The notes below the pieces were generated by a model that worked only from the letters and a program-made list of their open reading frames with translations, was not told the origin of the DNA and ran no database searches. Of a DNA stretch of 64,000 bases, positions 8,072 through 17,626 are shown piece after piece (the first letter of the stretch is position 1; every line of letters starts with the position of its first letter). Source of the stretch: Cyclobacteriaceae bacterium (GTDB taxonomy: Bacteria > Bacteroidota > Bacteroidia > Cytophagales > Cyclobacteriaceae); assembly GCA_029858965.1 (NCBI GenBank), contig JAOUDZ010000013.1, forward strand, positions 1 through 64,000, read 5' to 3'. The position numbers and the translations under genes were made by a program.

Positions 8072-10915
8072 ATGATGCGAAGATTACTTTTGTCGCTATT
8101 TGCGCTCTCGGTTTCCCTCAATGTTTTCGCCCAAGTGGGCACCATTAAGGGAAATGTTAAAGACGCTTCAACAGGAGAAGGTATTATTGGCGCCAATGTA
8201 TATATCGCCGGTACTACACAAGGAGCAAGTGTGGATATAAATGGTGATTTCGAAATATCCAATATAAAGGCTGGCAATCACGACCTTGTATTGTCATTCA
8301 TTTCCTACAAAACAGATACGCTCAAAAACGTTACTGTTTATCCGGATCAAACCACAGTCGTCAACCATAAAATGGTGGAGGAAAGTCAGCAACTCACGGA
8401 AGTTGTTGTGTCTGGCACTAAAATTACGAATACGGATTACGCAGTAATCACCGAGCTCAGAAAAAATGATTTGGTCGCTGTGGGAATTTCATCCCAACAG
8501 ATCTCGATGTCACAAGACAGGGATGCCGCCCAGGTGCTGAAGCGATTGCCCGGCGTAACAATAGTTAATAATCGTTTTGTGAATGTACGGGGATTGAGTG
8601 AACGATACAGTACGGTTATGCTTAATGGTGTAATTGCTCCGAGCTCTGAAATCGACTCGAAGGCTTTTGCGTTTGATATGATTCCAAGCAGCATGCTTGA
8701 TAGAATGCTTGTTTATAAATCGGGTTCTCCCGAACTCCCAGGAGAATTTGCGGGAGCGGATATCAGTATCTACACAAAAAGTGTGGTGGAAGAAAATGCA
8801 TTGACACTTTCTGTATCGGGAAGTTTCCGGCCTGGCACAACGGGTAAAAATGTAGCCCTTGGACAGGAGAAAGGGCGGATGGATTGGTTGGGCATGGATG
8901 ATGGTACGCGGCAATTACCCGATAAATTTCCAAATGTAAACCTGCGGACCCTATCGCTTTCAGATCCAAGTGAGCAAAACAAATTGGTCGGTGCTACAAG
9001 AATGTTACCAAATACGTGGGGCACCAGAAACTTAAATGCATCTCCTGATTTCAGGGCGAATTTGGATTTCTCCAGGAGTATACGGATAGGTGGGATGAGA
9101 TTAGACAATATCACCTCACTTAGCTACACGCAGACGAACCAACTTCTGGAGTTAAGCCAGAATTACTACGATGTTTTCTCCGAGGCTGGACAAAAAAGCA
9201 CTCCAAGATACAGATACAACGATGTCAGGTTTACGCAGACCAACAGGGTGGGGGCAGTTGCTAATTTTACATTGACTATTAGTCCATCCAACAGAATTGA
9301 ATTCAGAAATTTTTATAATCAACAAGGACAGAACCAATCAACGCAGCGCACCGGAACCGAGGATGCACTTGGCTATGATGTTAAGAACCAGGCTTTAAAT
9401 TATTTTTCGAGAAGTCTTTACGCTGGGCAATTATCTGGTAAGCACAGCTTGTCTGACGCTGTTAATTTTACCTGGATTTTTGGTTACAACAATACAACGG
9501 CCAATCAACCTGATTACCGCAGGATTCGGTCTCAACGATCCATTGGGACAAACGATCCCTTTGCTATTGTGATTCCCCCATCTGCAAGTTCATTTGATGC
9601 GGGCAGGTTCTATTCAAACCTGAATGAGCAAACGTATTCTGCTGCCGGTAATTTAGAAATCAAACTAAATCCACAAATGGACCCTGACAGGCAATCAAAG
9701 ATAATTGCAGGATACTATTTGGAGCAAAAAGACAGGGTATTTGATGCCAGATGGTTCTCAAACAAATGGAAAAATACCAATGAAATTGATAATAGCTTGT
9801 TGTTACAGCCTTTCGATGAGGTTTTTGTCAAGGAAAATATGGGGACCAAGTTCATCCTGGATGAAGGAACTAACGTTGGTGGAGGCGCAAATGCTGTAAG
9901 CGGTAGTTACGACCGTTATGATGGAGACAACCGATTGTTGGCAGGGTATGCAGGAATTGTAACCCCTTTTGCTGACAAGTTCAGACTCAACGCAGGCTTG
10001 CGCCTTGAGAACAATGTTCAGAAAATTTATGTCTATGATGAGAACGGAACCAGACTGAATGCTACGAATAGCCCACTTACAGTACCAATGCCTTTTCTGA
10101 ATCTTACATATAACATTACCAGCAAGGTGTTGATGAGGCTTGCATACAGTAAAACAGTTAACAGGCCTGTGTTTCGTGAACTAGCTCCCTTTAATTTCTA
10201 CGACTTTGATAGAAATGCTGATGTGAGTGGTAATAAGAATTTGAAGACTGCAAAAATTGACAATGTGGATTTGTCTTGGGAATTGTATCCTTCAAAGGCA
10301 GAAAAGATTTCTTTTGGCGTTTTTTATAAGAACTTCAAGGATCCGATTGAACAAGTTCTCAGACCGGGCTCTAACCTAATTTATAATTATGAAAATGCAG
10401 ACAAGGCCACCAGCTATGGTGTGGAAGCAGAAATTCGAAAATCATTGGAAAACGTTGGTTCATTATTTTTCAGAAAATTAACACTGGTTTTCAACGGTGC
10501 GCTGATCAAGAGCCAGATATCACTGCCTGCCAGTCTCAGCAACCTTGACCACAACAGAGCCATGCAAGGTCAGTCTCCTTATGTAGCAAATGCAAGTGTT
10601 TACTATAGTGATTATGAGAACGGGCTGCAGGTCAGCGTTCAGTATAATGTTTATGGCAAGCGGATTTTCGCTGTCGGTGATAAGGACTCCAATGCGACAC
10701 AGTATGAGATGCCTCGAAATCAGATAGACCTCACATTTTCAAAGCGTCTTTCACAACATTTCGAGCTGAAGTTTGGCATACAGGACATCCTGAATCAGGA
10801 ATACAGACTCATACAAGATTCTAATCGAGACAAAAAAATAACCAAGGTGGATGAATCCATACAAAGCTACAAATGGGGACAGTATACAACGCTTGGTATT
10901 GTCTGGAAACTTTAA
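8072..10915 (+). CDS. TonB-dependent receptor with N-terminal carboxypeptidase-regulatory-like domain
   Basis: ORF; GTIKGNVKDASTGEGIIGANVYIAGT, plug RDAAQVLKRLPGVTIVNNRFVNVRGLSERYSTVMLNG, barrel ending in hydrophobic/aromatic GIVWKL. Confidence 0.9.
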   Translation: MMRRLLLSLFALSVSLNVFAQVGTIKGNVKDASTGEGIIGANVYIAGTTQGASVDINGDFEISNIKAGNHDLVLSFISYKTDTLKNVTVYPDQTTVVNHKMVEESQQLTEVVVSGTKITNTDYAVITELRKNDLVAVGISSQQISMSQDRDAAQVLKRLPGVTIVNNRFVNVRGLSERYSTVMLNGVIAPSSEIDSKAFAFDMIPSSMLDRMLVYKSGSPELPGEFAGADISIYTKSVVEENALTLSVSGSFRPGTTGKNVALGQEKGRMDWLGMDDGTRQLPDKFPNVNLRTLSLSDPSEQNKLVGATRMLPNTWGTRNLNASPDFRANLDFSRSIRIGGMRLDNITSLSYTQTNQLLELSQNYYDVFSEAGQKSTPRYRYNDVRFTQTNRVGAVANFTLTISPSNRIEFRNFYNQQGQNQSTQRTGTEDALGYDVKNQALNYFSRSLYAGQLSGKHSLSDAVNFTWIFGYNNTTANQPDYRRIRSQRSIGTNDPFAIVIPPSASSFDAGRFYSNLNEQTYSAAGNLEIKLNPQMDPDRQSKIIAGYYLEQKDRVFDARWFSNKWKNTNEIDNSLLLQPFDEVFVKENMGTKFILDEGTNVGGGANAVSGSYDRYDGDNRLLAGYAGIVTPFADKFRLNAGLRLENNVQKIYVYDENGTRLNATNSPLTVPMPFLNLTYNITSKVLMRLAYSKTVNRPVFRELAPFNFYDFDRNADVSGNKNLKTAKIDNVDLSWELYPSKAEKISFGVFYKNFKDPIEQVLRPGSNLIYNYENADKATSYGVEAEIRKSLENVGSLFFRKLTLVFNGALIKSQISLPASLSNLDHNRAMQGQSPYVANASVYYSDYENGLQVSVQYNVYGKRIFAVGDKDSNATQYEMPRNQIDLTFSKRLSQHFELKFGIQDILNQEYRLIQDSNRDKKITKVDESIQSYKWGQYTTLGIVWKL

Positions 10916-10936
10916 GCTTATGTTAAGAAGAGATTT

Positions 10937-10964
10937 TAGTAAGGGCCGATTCAGGCCCTTACTA
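10937..10964. terminator. Perfect 11-bp-stem hairpin after the TonB receptor
   Basis: TAGTAAGGGCC-gattca-GGCCCTTACTA inverted repeat. Confidence 0.55.
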
Positions 10965-10994
10965 GTTTAATACCGCTGGTATCATTTATCAAAA

Positions 10995-11050
10995 TTAAAC
11001 TAGGCCTAATACCGTGGTAACGCTTACGTAACGTACTTGGCTTAGCTTTG
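10995..11050 (+). promoter_or_regulatory. Second promoter with four 11-bp-phased direct repeats plus TAGCTTTG -7 box
   Basis: TTAAACtaggc CTAATAccgtg GTAACGcttac GTAACGtactt at 10995/11006/11017/11028, TAGCTTTG 11043-11050; ATG 11087. Confidence 0.6.
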
Positions 11051-11086
11051 CTCTTGAAAGAAATGTTTCAAACGTAAAAACCCCAT

Positions 11087-12775
11087 ATGAAAAAACTAGC
11101 ACTTCAGTTTGCCTTTACGACGCTCTTTGCTTTGCCTTTTATATTTTCTTCTTGTTCCACTGATGAGGCAACGCCAGACGGTCCAACTGTAACTGCGCCG
11201 TCATCTATTACAGATGTACAAGTGGGAACTTCGACTGACATTACATTCAGTGTTACTACCCCGGGTGGCTATGATTTCAGTACTGCCTTTGCTATTAACG
11301 GGACGGCGTCTATTAAATCAGAACCCGCCGCCGGTGAGACATCAGGTTCGGTTGTCGTGACCTTTACTGCCGGGAATAACCAGGGTGCTGGTTCTGTAAT
11401 TCTGAGTACTACAGATGCAAATGCGAAAACTAATCAGGGGACTGCAGTAATGAATGTCACTGAAGCGGCGGTTGCAGCTCCTGTTGAAGTGACAGGACCC
11501 ATCACTGCAAATACAACCTGGACGGCTGACAAAAAATACATATTGAAGGGTAACGTCTATGTTCAGTCTCCTGCAGAACTTACGATAGAGCCCGGGACAA
11601 TTATTTTTGGAGACAAACTGACAAAGGGTGCATTAGTTATTAATCGCGGCGCCAAAATTCACGCAATAGGAACATCAACGAAGCCTATTGTCTTTACTTC
11701 TGCGCAACCAAAGTCTTTCCGAAACTATGGTGACTGGGGAGGTGTTGTATTGCTTGGGAAAGCCGCTAACAACCAATCTACAGACCAACTGATTGAAGGC
11801 ATTTCAGATCCAAATGGGGAAAATGGAATTTATGGCGGAAGTACAGATGATGATAACACCGGGGAGTTTCAATACGTCCGTATTGAATTTGCTGGTATTG
11901 CGTTGTCTAACAATAATGAACTAAATGGTCTTACTTTTGGCAGCGTTGGCAGTGCGACAAAAGTGGATCATATTCAGGTTTCCTACTCCGGTGATGATTC
12001 TTATGAATGGTTTGGTGGAACCGTAAATACGACGCACCTTATTGCGTACAGGGGCTGGGACGATGAATTTGATACCGATTTTGGATATAGCGGTTTCAAC
12101 CAGTTCTTGGTTTCATTCCGTGATCCGAACGTCGCTGATATATCTGGATCCAATGGGTTGGAGTCAGACAACAATGCACAGGGTGATACTAAAACGCCAC
12201 AAACTTCAGCTACGTTTGCCAATGTTACTTTTTTTGGCCCTTTTATGTACGCCAGTCTTTCCTCCGGTAATCTGAACGCTGGAAATTTAAGCGCAAACTA
12301 TAAGCGTGGCGCGCACATTCGCAGAAACTCGGCATTAAAGATCTATAATTGCGTGTTTGCCGGAGCAAATATTGACGGGATTTTCTTCGATCAAACCAGC
12401 GGATCCGCAGTGTTTAAGGGAAATTTTGTTGGCCGAATTACGGGCAACGCTCTGCCTACTCCTGTACCTAATGCGGGTGGTGGAACAGTATATGATGCCT
12501 CCGGATTTGCAACCGATAACGTGATCGCTAACCCTTCTAATGCAGTCGATTTGTCAGCGCTCTTTGCAGGATCTGCGAACAACCTTTGGTCGATAGCCTC
12601 TCCAGAAGCACTCTTGGCTCCGGGATCAGATTTGCTTACAAGTGCAGTGGTGACACCAGCTTTCCCGGATGGTTTTGGATTCACAACAGTAGACTACAGC
12701 GGCGCATTTGACGATACCAACGATTGGGCAAACGACACCTGGACCAATTACGATCCGAACAATACGGACTACTAA
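11087..12775 (+). CDS. Large surface-type lipoprotein with parallel beta-helix-like character
   Basis: ORF; lipobox-like LPFIFSSC followed by STDEAT; ELTIEPGTIIFGDKLTKGALVINRGAKIHAIGTSTKPIVFTSA right-handed-helix-like segments. Confidence 0.75.
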   Translation: MKKLALQFAFTTLFALPFIFSSCSTDEATPDGPTVTAPSSITDVQVGTSTDITFSVTTPGGYDFSTAFAINGTASIKSEPAAGETSGSVVVTFTAGNNQGAGSVILSTTDANAKTNQGTAVMNVTEAAVAAPVEVTGPITANTTWTADKKYILKGNVYVQSPAELTIEPGTIIFGDKLTKGALVINRGAKIHAIGTSTKPIVFTSAQPKSFRNYGDWGGVVLLGKAANNQSTDQLIEGISDPNGENGIYGGSTDDDNTGEFQYVRIEFAGIALSNNNELNGLTFGSVGSATKVDHIQVSYSGDDSYEWFGGTVNTTHLIAYRGWDDEFDTDFGYSGFNQFLVSFRDPNVADISGSNGLESDNNAQGDTKTPQTSATFANVTFFGPFMYASLSSGNLNAGNLSANYKRGAHIRRNSALKIYNCVFAGANIDGIFFDQTSGSAVFKGNFVGRITGNALPTPVPNAGGGTVYDASGFATDNVIANPSNAVDLSALFAGSANNLWSIASPEALLAPGSDLLTSAVVTPAFPDGFGFTTVDYSGAFDDTNDWANDTWTNYDPNNTDY

Positions 12776-12793
12776 TATTATTCTTCAAATTTC

Positions 12794-12820
12794 AAAAGCC
12801 TGGATTTCATCCGGGCTTTT
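12794..12820. terminator. Intrinsic terminator after the lipoprotein gene
   Basis: AAAAGCCTGG-atttcat-CCGGGCTTTT followed by gtttta. Confidence 0.75.
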
Positions 12821-12862
12821 GTTTTATAAGTATTCGATTGCCGATACGTGTATTTTTGATTT

Positions 12863-13432
12863 ATGAAAATAGTACAGTTTTCACTTTGCTTGTTTTTGTT
12901 ATTGTGTGCGCACGGTTGCAAGAAAGCATTGCACAACCCTGACACCTGTTTTTCGAAAGAACAGCAAGCTTCCATTATTGCACAAACAGTTCGCTATGCA
13001 GAAAGGCTACCACCGGCGGCAACTCATGAAACAAAGTTCAATGCCGAATTTGATTGGTATTACAGCCTGGCAGTGGAAGGATATGATTTCAGGGCGTGCT
13101 CACCAGAACTGGATAGTACTTACTACTTTCTAATGACCCGCAAGGCCAGAAGCATATGGCCCGCAAGGGAGGCTATTGGCGGAAGACTTAAAGTAGGCCC
13201 GCAGAATAAAGTGGCTGGATACGAGGAAATTTTCCGAACTTGGAAAATGGCGGAGGACAGCCTCAACAGCCGTGCGTTCGAACTATTCGATTTGATGATT
13301 ACCGGTGAGGATTTAACGCGTTTCCAGACCAAATACCAGGGCGATCGCTACATAGAATTTCCCGACGAACGTTTTTATTTCGACAAACAATCCAGGCGCT
13401 GGCGAGATCGTGAGTTGGACAAGATGCAATAA
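12863..13432 (+). CDS. Hypothetical lipoprotein
   Basis: ORF; leader MKIVQFSLCLFLLLCAHGCKK with lipobox-like cysteine. Confidence 0.6.
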   Translation: MKIVQFSLCLFLLLCAHGCKKALHNPDTCFSKEQQASIIAQTVRYAERLPPAATHETKFNAEFDWYYSLAVEGYDFRACSPELDSTYYFLMTRKARSIWPAREAIGGRLKVGPQNKVAGYEEIFRTWKMAEDSLNSRAFELFDLMITGEDLTRFQTKYQGDRYIEFPDERFYFDKQSRRWRDRELDKMQ

Positions 13433-13598
13433 CATCACACACGCAGTCGCTTTCGTGTTTACCAATTGCCTCCGCAAAAACAACGCTAAAGAACGGATGA
13501 AATAAAGTTCTAACTTTCTGGAAAATTTCAAGTCTCGTATTTGTAACAATACTAAGCTGCGAGGTTCTTGAGTAGATAATAATGCTCCAAAAGAAGCT

Positions 13599-14507
13599 AT
13601 GACTAACATCCTCATTACTGGTGGATCAGGACTTATCGGAAGACGATTAACAGAAATATTGCTGGAACGCGGCTATTTGGTGTCACACCTGGGAAGAACA
13701 AAAGGTAATGGGAGCGTAAAATCCTTTATTTGGGATATAGATAAACAGCTGGTTGAATCGGGATCCTTAGAGGGAATTGATGTAATCGTACACCTTGCCG
13801 GGGCAGGTATTGCCGATGCACCGTGGACCATGAAGCGCAAACGCGAAATTCTGGAAAGCCGCACCAACGCCACGCGGTTGCTGTATAAGGAACTTAAGAA
13901 AGACAAGCGTACAATAAAAGCTTTTATTGCTGCATCAGCGATAGGTTACTATGGATTTGGCACTCAGGATGAAATATTTACAGAGGAGACTAAGCCGGGT
14001 AACGATTTTCTTGCTACAGTAACGCAACGCTGGGAAGAGGAAGTGGATACAATTGAATCGTTGGGAATTCGCGTCGTAAAGATCAGAACAGGCATCGTGC
14101 TTAGCGAAAGAGGTGGCGCTCTCGAGGAAATTGCCCGTCCGGTCAAATACTATGTGGGAGCGCCTCTGGGTACCGGCAATCAATACGTGAGTTGGATTCA
14201 TATTGATGATCTATGTGGCATTTACTGCAAAGCCATAGCGGATCTCAGTATGTCGGGTGCCTACAATGGGGTTTCTCCGACACCGATTACAAATCGTGAG
14301 TTCACCAAGGCAATTGCGAGTACATTGCACAGGCCGCTTTTGTTACCACACATCCCCGGATTTGTACTCAAATTAATACTAGGTGAAATGGCTAATTTGG
14401 TATTGCAAGGGAGTAAAATTTCTGCTGATAAAATCAGCAGTGCCGGGTATACATTTAAATATATCGATATCCGCAGCGCACTAAGTGATTTATTGGAAAA
14501 GGAATAG
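13599..14507 (+). CDS. TIGR01777-type NAD(P)-dependent epimerase/SDR-like protein
   Basis: ORF; ILITGGSGLIGRRL, DVIVHLAGAGIADAPWTMKRKREILESR, ASAIGYYG, RTGIVLSERGGAL. Confidence 0.9.
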   Translation: MTNILITGGSGLIGRRLTEILLERGYLVSHLGRTKGNGSVKSFIWDIDKQLVESGSLEGIDVIVHLAGAGIADAPWTMKRKREILESRTNATRLLYKELKKDKRTIKAFIAASAIGYYGFGTQDEIFTEETKPGNDFLATVTQRWEEEVDTIESLGIRVVKIRTGIVLSERGGALEEIARPVKYYVGAPLGTGNQYVSWIHIDDLCGIYCKAIADLSMSGAYNGVSPTPITNREFTKAIASTLHRPLLLPHIPGFVLKLILGEMANLVLQGSKISADKISSAGYTFKYIDIRSALSDLLEKE

Positions 14508-14560
14508 CTGTATATGCTTGTCCATTTAGAAAATATCGTGTCATTAAAAACACGCGACAA

Positions 14561-15676
14561 TTAATTCTTTACCGCAACGGCAATCTTCGAGTCAGCGGTA
14601 CCATAATACAGAAACCATTTTCCGTCGAATGGAACTAGTCCTTCCGCAAAACAAACTTGGTTTATTTGTCCGGATAGTTCATAAGGACGGTCAGGTTTTA
14701 GGAAATTATTTTCAAGTCTGTTGATCAGGTGTGATGGATCACTGCGATCGAACAACGCCTGGCCTACGGAATATGAACTCCCAGCAAGCCTTGTATCACC
14801 TCCAATGTCGAGATTCATGCTGTTATAAATCAGGAGAATTCCAGTTTCTCTTAGCAGTGCATAAGGTCCACTTTCTACAAGGCGACTGTCAAAATATCCT
14901 TTGCGGGGCCTCAGGACTGATTTCAAATTTCCATTTTCTTCCAAGGCAGTCCAGTGGATAAGGTCATTCGAAGTAGCAATAAACAGGTCTGTATCGCCAA
15001 AATACATCCAGAATTTTCCATCGATTTTTGTAGCGAGGATGCGTGATTCATCCTGTCGCGCAACGATGGCACCGGATTTGCTCCACGTGTTTCTGTGTTT
15101 GCCCTGCAACGCAACCCCATGTTTGGTCCAATGAATCAGATCCGGTGAAGTGGCGATTAATAGTCTGGCCGTTGTCCCGTCATAGGCAGTGTAGGTCATG
15201 ACATAACTTCCATCTTCAGATTCGACGATGCGGGGGTCCTCGCAACCCCCCTCCCATTCTGTAGTCTTGAGGCTATCGTTATCCGGATAGAGTACCGGTT
15301 CCTTCATCTTGGCAAAGTGAAGCCCATCCTCGCTAATGGCCAGCCCGATCCTCGATGTTCCTGCAAATTTTCCAAGGTTGTCTTCGGCGCGGTAAAGCAA
15401 AAATACCTTCCCATCCCGTACTACTGCAGCCGGATTAAACACGTCTTTTTCTTCCCAGCTAACCTGTTGTTTTAAAATTGGACAGAAAAACGAATTTACT
15501 CCGGGGTGTAAAACCGGGTTTACGCTATCTACTTTTAAGAACGGTAACATAGCCCATGATGAATCGGCTACTTGACCTATTGACGTATCCTGGTGTCTGG
15601 TCTGGCAAGCTATTGCTACTGCTGAAAAGGCAAGAAAAAGAAGCGATTTACTTCGCCAGTTTGTTTTTTGTTTCAT
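14561..15676 (-). CDS. GH130-like glycosidase/phosphorylase lipoprotein
   Basis: ORF; lipobox AVAIACQT; VFNPAAVVRDGKVFLLYRAED, RIGLAISEDGLHF, GCEDPRIVESEDGSYVMTYTAYD. Confidence 0.8.
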   Translation of the reverse strand: MKQKTNWRSKSLLFLAFSAVAIACQTRHQDTSIGQVADSSWAMLPFLKVDSVNPVLHPGVNSFFCPILKQQVSWEEKDVFNPAAVVRDGKVFLLYRAEDNLGKFAGTSRIGLAISEDGLHFAKMKEPVLYPDNDSLKTTEWEGGCEDPRIVESEDGSYVMTYTAYDGTTARLLIATSPDLIHWTKHGVALQGKHRNTWSKSGAIVARQDESRILATKIDGKFWMYFGDTDLFIATSNDLIHWTALEENGNLKSVLRPRKGYFDSRLVESGPYALLRETGILLIYNSMNLDIGGDTRLAGSSYSVGQALFDRSDPSHLINRLENNFLKPDRPYELSGQINQVCFAEGLVPFDGKWFLYYGTADSKIAVAVKN

Positions 15677-15712
15677 CTATGTATATTCGCTATTTATGAT
15701 CAAGTTATAACT

Positions 15713-16459
15713 ATGAAAACTAAGAAAGCTCCTAAAGTGGTGAGCAAGGATTCGTCAGAGGAAGAACAACGTATACTGAAAGCATTCAAGGACAAGGATT
15801 GGGCCGAAATAAAAGGCTCAAACAGTTGGATGATTTTTAAGATCATGTCGGAGTTTGTGGAGGGCCTGGAAAAACTGGCGAAGATTGGTCCATGTGTAAC
15901 CATTTTTGGCTCAGCGAGGGTAAAAGCGAATAACCCATACTACAAAATGGCAGATGAAATTGCCTTTCAATTGGTGCAGCATGGATACGGCGTGATCACC
16001 GGCGGTGGACCGGGTATTATGGAGGCAGGCAACCGGGGTGCCAACCGGGGAAAGGGTAAATCTGTTGGATTGAATATTTATCTCCCGCACGAACAAAAGG
16101 GAAACGCCTATATCGATGCCGACAAGCTCATCACTTTTGATTATTTCTTCGTACGCAAGGTGATGTTTGTCAAATATTCGCAAGGGTTTATTATTATGCC
16201 CGGTGGTTTGGGGACATTGGATGAACTGACAGAAGCACTGACGCTGATCCAGACAAAGAAAATTGGCAGGTTTCCTATTGTATTGGTGGGAAAGAAATTT
16301 TGGGGCGGAATGGTGGCCTGGTGGAAAAAAGTACTTATCGAAGAAGAAATGATCAGCAAAGAGGACCTTGACTTTTTTAACCTTGTAGACTCTCCCGAAG
16401 AAGCAGTAAAAGTAATCGACGACTTTTATTCAAAATATTTGCTGGCGCCAAACTTCTAA
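15713..16459 (+). CDS. TIGR00730/LOG-family Rossmann-fold protein
   Basis: ORF; ITGGGPGIMEAGNRGA and MPGGLGTLDELTEALTLIQT signature motifs. Confidence 0.92.
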   Translation: MKTKKAPKVVSKDSSEEEQRILKAFKDKDWAEIKGSNSWMIFKIMSEFVEGLEKLAKIGPCVTIFGSARVKANNPYYKMADEIAFQLVQHGYGVITGGGPGIMEAGNRGANRGKGKSVGLNIYLPHEQKGNAYIDADKLITFDYFFVRKVMFVKYSQGFIIMPGGLGTLDELTEALTLIQTKKIGRFPIVLVGKKFWGGMVAWWKKVLIEEEMISKEDLDFFNLVDSPEEAVKVIDDFYSKYLLAPNF

Positions 16460-16484
16460 ACAACTTTCTTCTTAAGTTTCTGGA

Positions 16485-17516
16485 ATGGAAAAAATAAAGC
16501 TTACGCAGTATAGTCATGGCGCCGGATGCGGATGCAAAATTTCGCCAGCCGTTTTGGATGCAATGCTTCGCTCAGATTCGAAAGAAGGATCTTTCCCATT
16601 GTTGCTGGTTGGTAATGAATCGAAAGACGATGCTGCGGTCTATGACATCGGAGACGGCACATGCATCGTTAGCACCACTGACTTTTTCATGCCGATTGTA
16701 GACGATCCATTTACATTTGGAGCTATTGCTTCTGTTAATGCGATAAGTGACGTGTATGCTATGGGTGGCGAACCATTTATGGCAGTTGCTATTTTGGGAT
16801 GGCCCATAAATAAGTTACCGCCTGAGATTGCGAATAGGGTGCTTGCGGGAAGCAGAAAGGTGTGTTTGGCGGCGGGCATCCCGTTGGCGGGGGGGCACAG
16901 TATTGACTGCCCTGAACCCGTGTTTGGACTGGCCGTAACGGGGAAATTAAAAAGAGAGAACCTCAAAAGAAACGACACCGCTCAAGCAGGGTCTTTGCTG
17001 TATCTCACCAAACCATTGGGCATCGGGATAATTACCACCGCCGAAAAGAAGGGCATTGTAGAACCAGCGCATTTGCAGCAGGCTGTAGATGCGATGCTAA
17101 CCTTAAACGCCATAGGCAGTGATTTTGGCAAGTTGTCCTATGTAAATGCTATGACGGATGTTACGGGCTTTGGTTTGTTAGGGCATTTGTGTGAGGTATG
17201 TGAGGGCAGTGGGCTTTCTGCGGAAATTGAGTACAGCAAAGTACCAAGATTTGATTTCCTGGACCAGTACATCCAGCAAAAGTCTATGCCGGGGGGCACA
17301 GGGCGAAATTGGGAAAGTTACGGATCAAAAATAGGTTCAATCACCGGGGAACAAAAGGTGGTGTTGGCAGACCCTCAAACCAGCGGAGGACTTTTGGTAT
17401 CTGTGAAAGAAACTGAGGCCCCTCTATTTGAGGAGTTTGCAAGAAAAAAAGGCTATGCATTGAAGCCATTTGGCAAGCTTATTCACAAGACGGAGCATGT
17501 TGTCAATTTCTTATGA
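16485..17516 (+). CDS. selD: Selenide, water dikinase (catalytic Cys form)
   Basis: [14 protein letters not shown]-terminus, [45 protein letters not shown]. Confidence 0.93.
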   Translation: MEKIKLTQYSHGAGCGCKISPAVLDAMLRSDSKEGSFPLLLVGNESKDDAAVYDIGDGTCIVSTTDFFMPIVDDPFTFGAIASVNAISDVYAMGGEPFMAVAILGWPINKLPPEIANRVLAGSRKVCLAAGIPLAGGHSIDCPEPVFGLAVTGKLKRENLKRNDTAQAGSLLYLTKPLGIGIITTAEKKGIVEPAHLQQAVDAMLTLNAIGSDFGKLSYVNAMTDVTGFGLLGHLCEVCEGSGLSAEIEYSKVPRFDFLDQYIQQKSMPGGTGRNWESYGSKIGSITGEQKVVLADPQTSGGLLVSVKETEAPLFEEFARKKGYALKPFGKLIHKTEHVVNFL

Positions 17517-17626
17517 CATACCGGAGACTGCCAGATCCTGAAAGTTAACGGCTTAAATTCTTGTGTGAACCGACCAACAGAATAAGTCGTGCACCGGTGA
17601 GGTTTTTTACGCAATGGGGTGAGCGC

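Noticed and set aside
8437-9337. Several 60-130 aa antisense ORFs inside the TonB receptor gene
   Set aside because: Typical shadow ORFs opposite a long conserved coding sequence.
16485-16530. Possible selenocysteine codon/SECIS at selD
   Set aside because: The catalytic position reads GCGCK with an ordinary Cys codon and the frame is uninterrupted.
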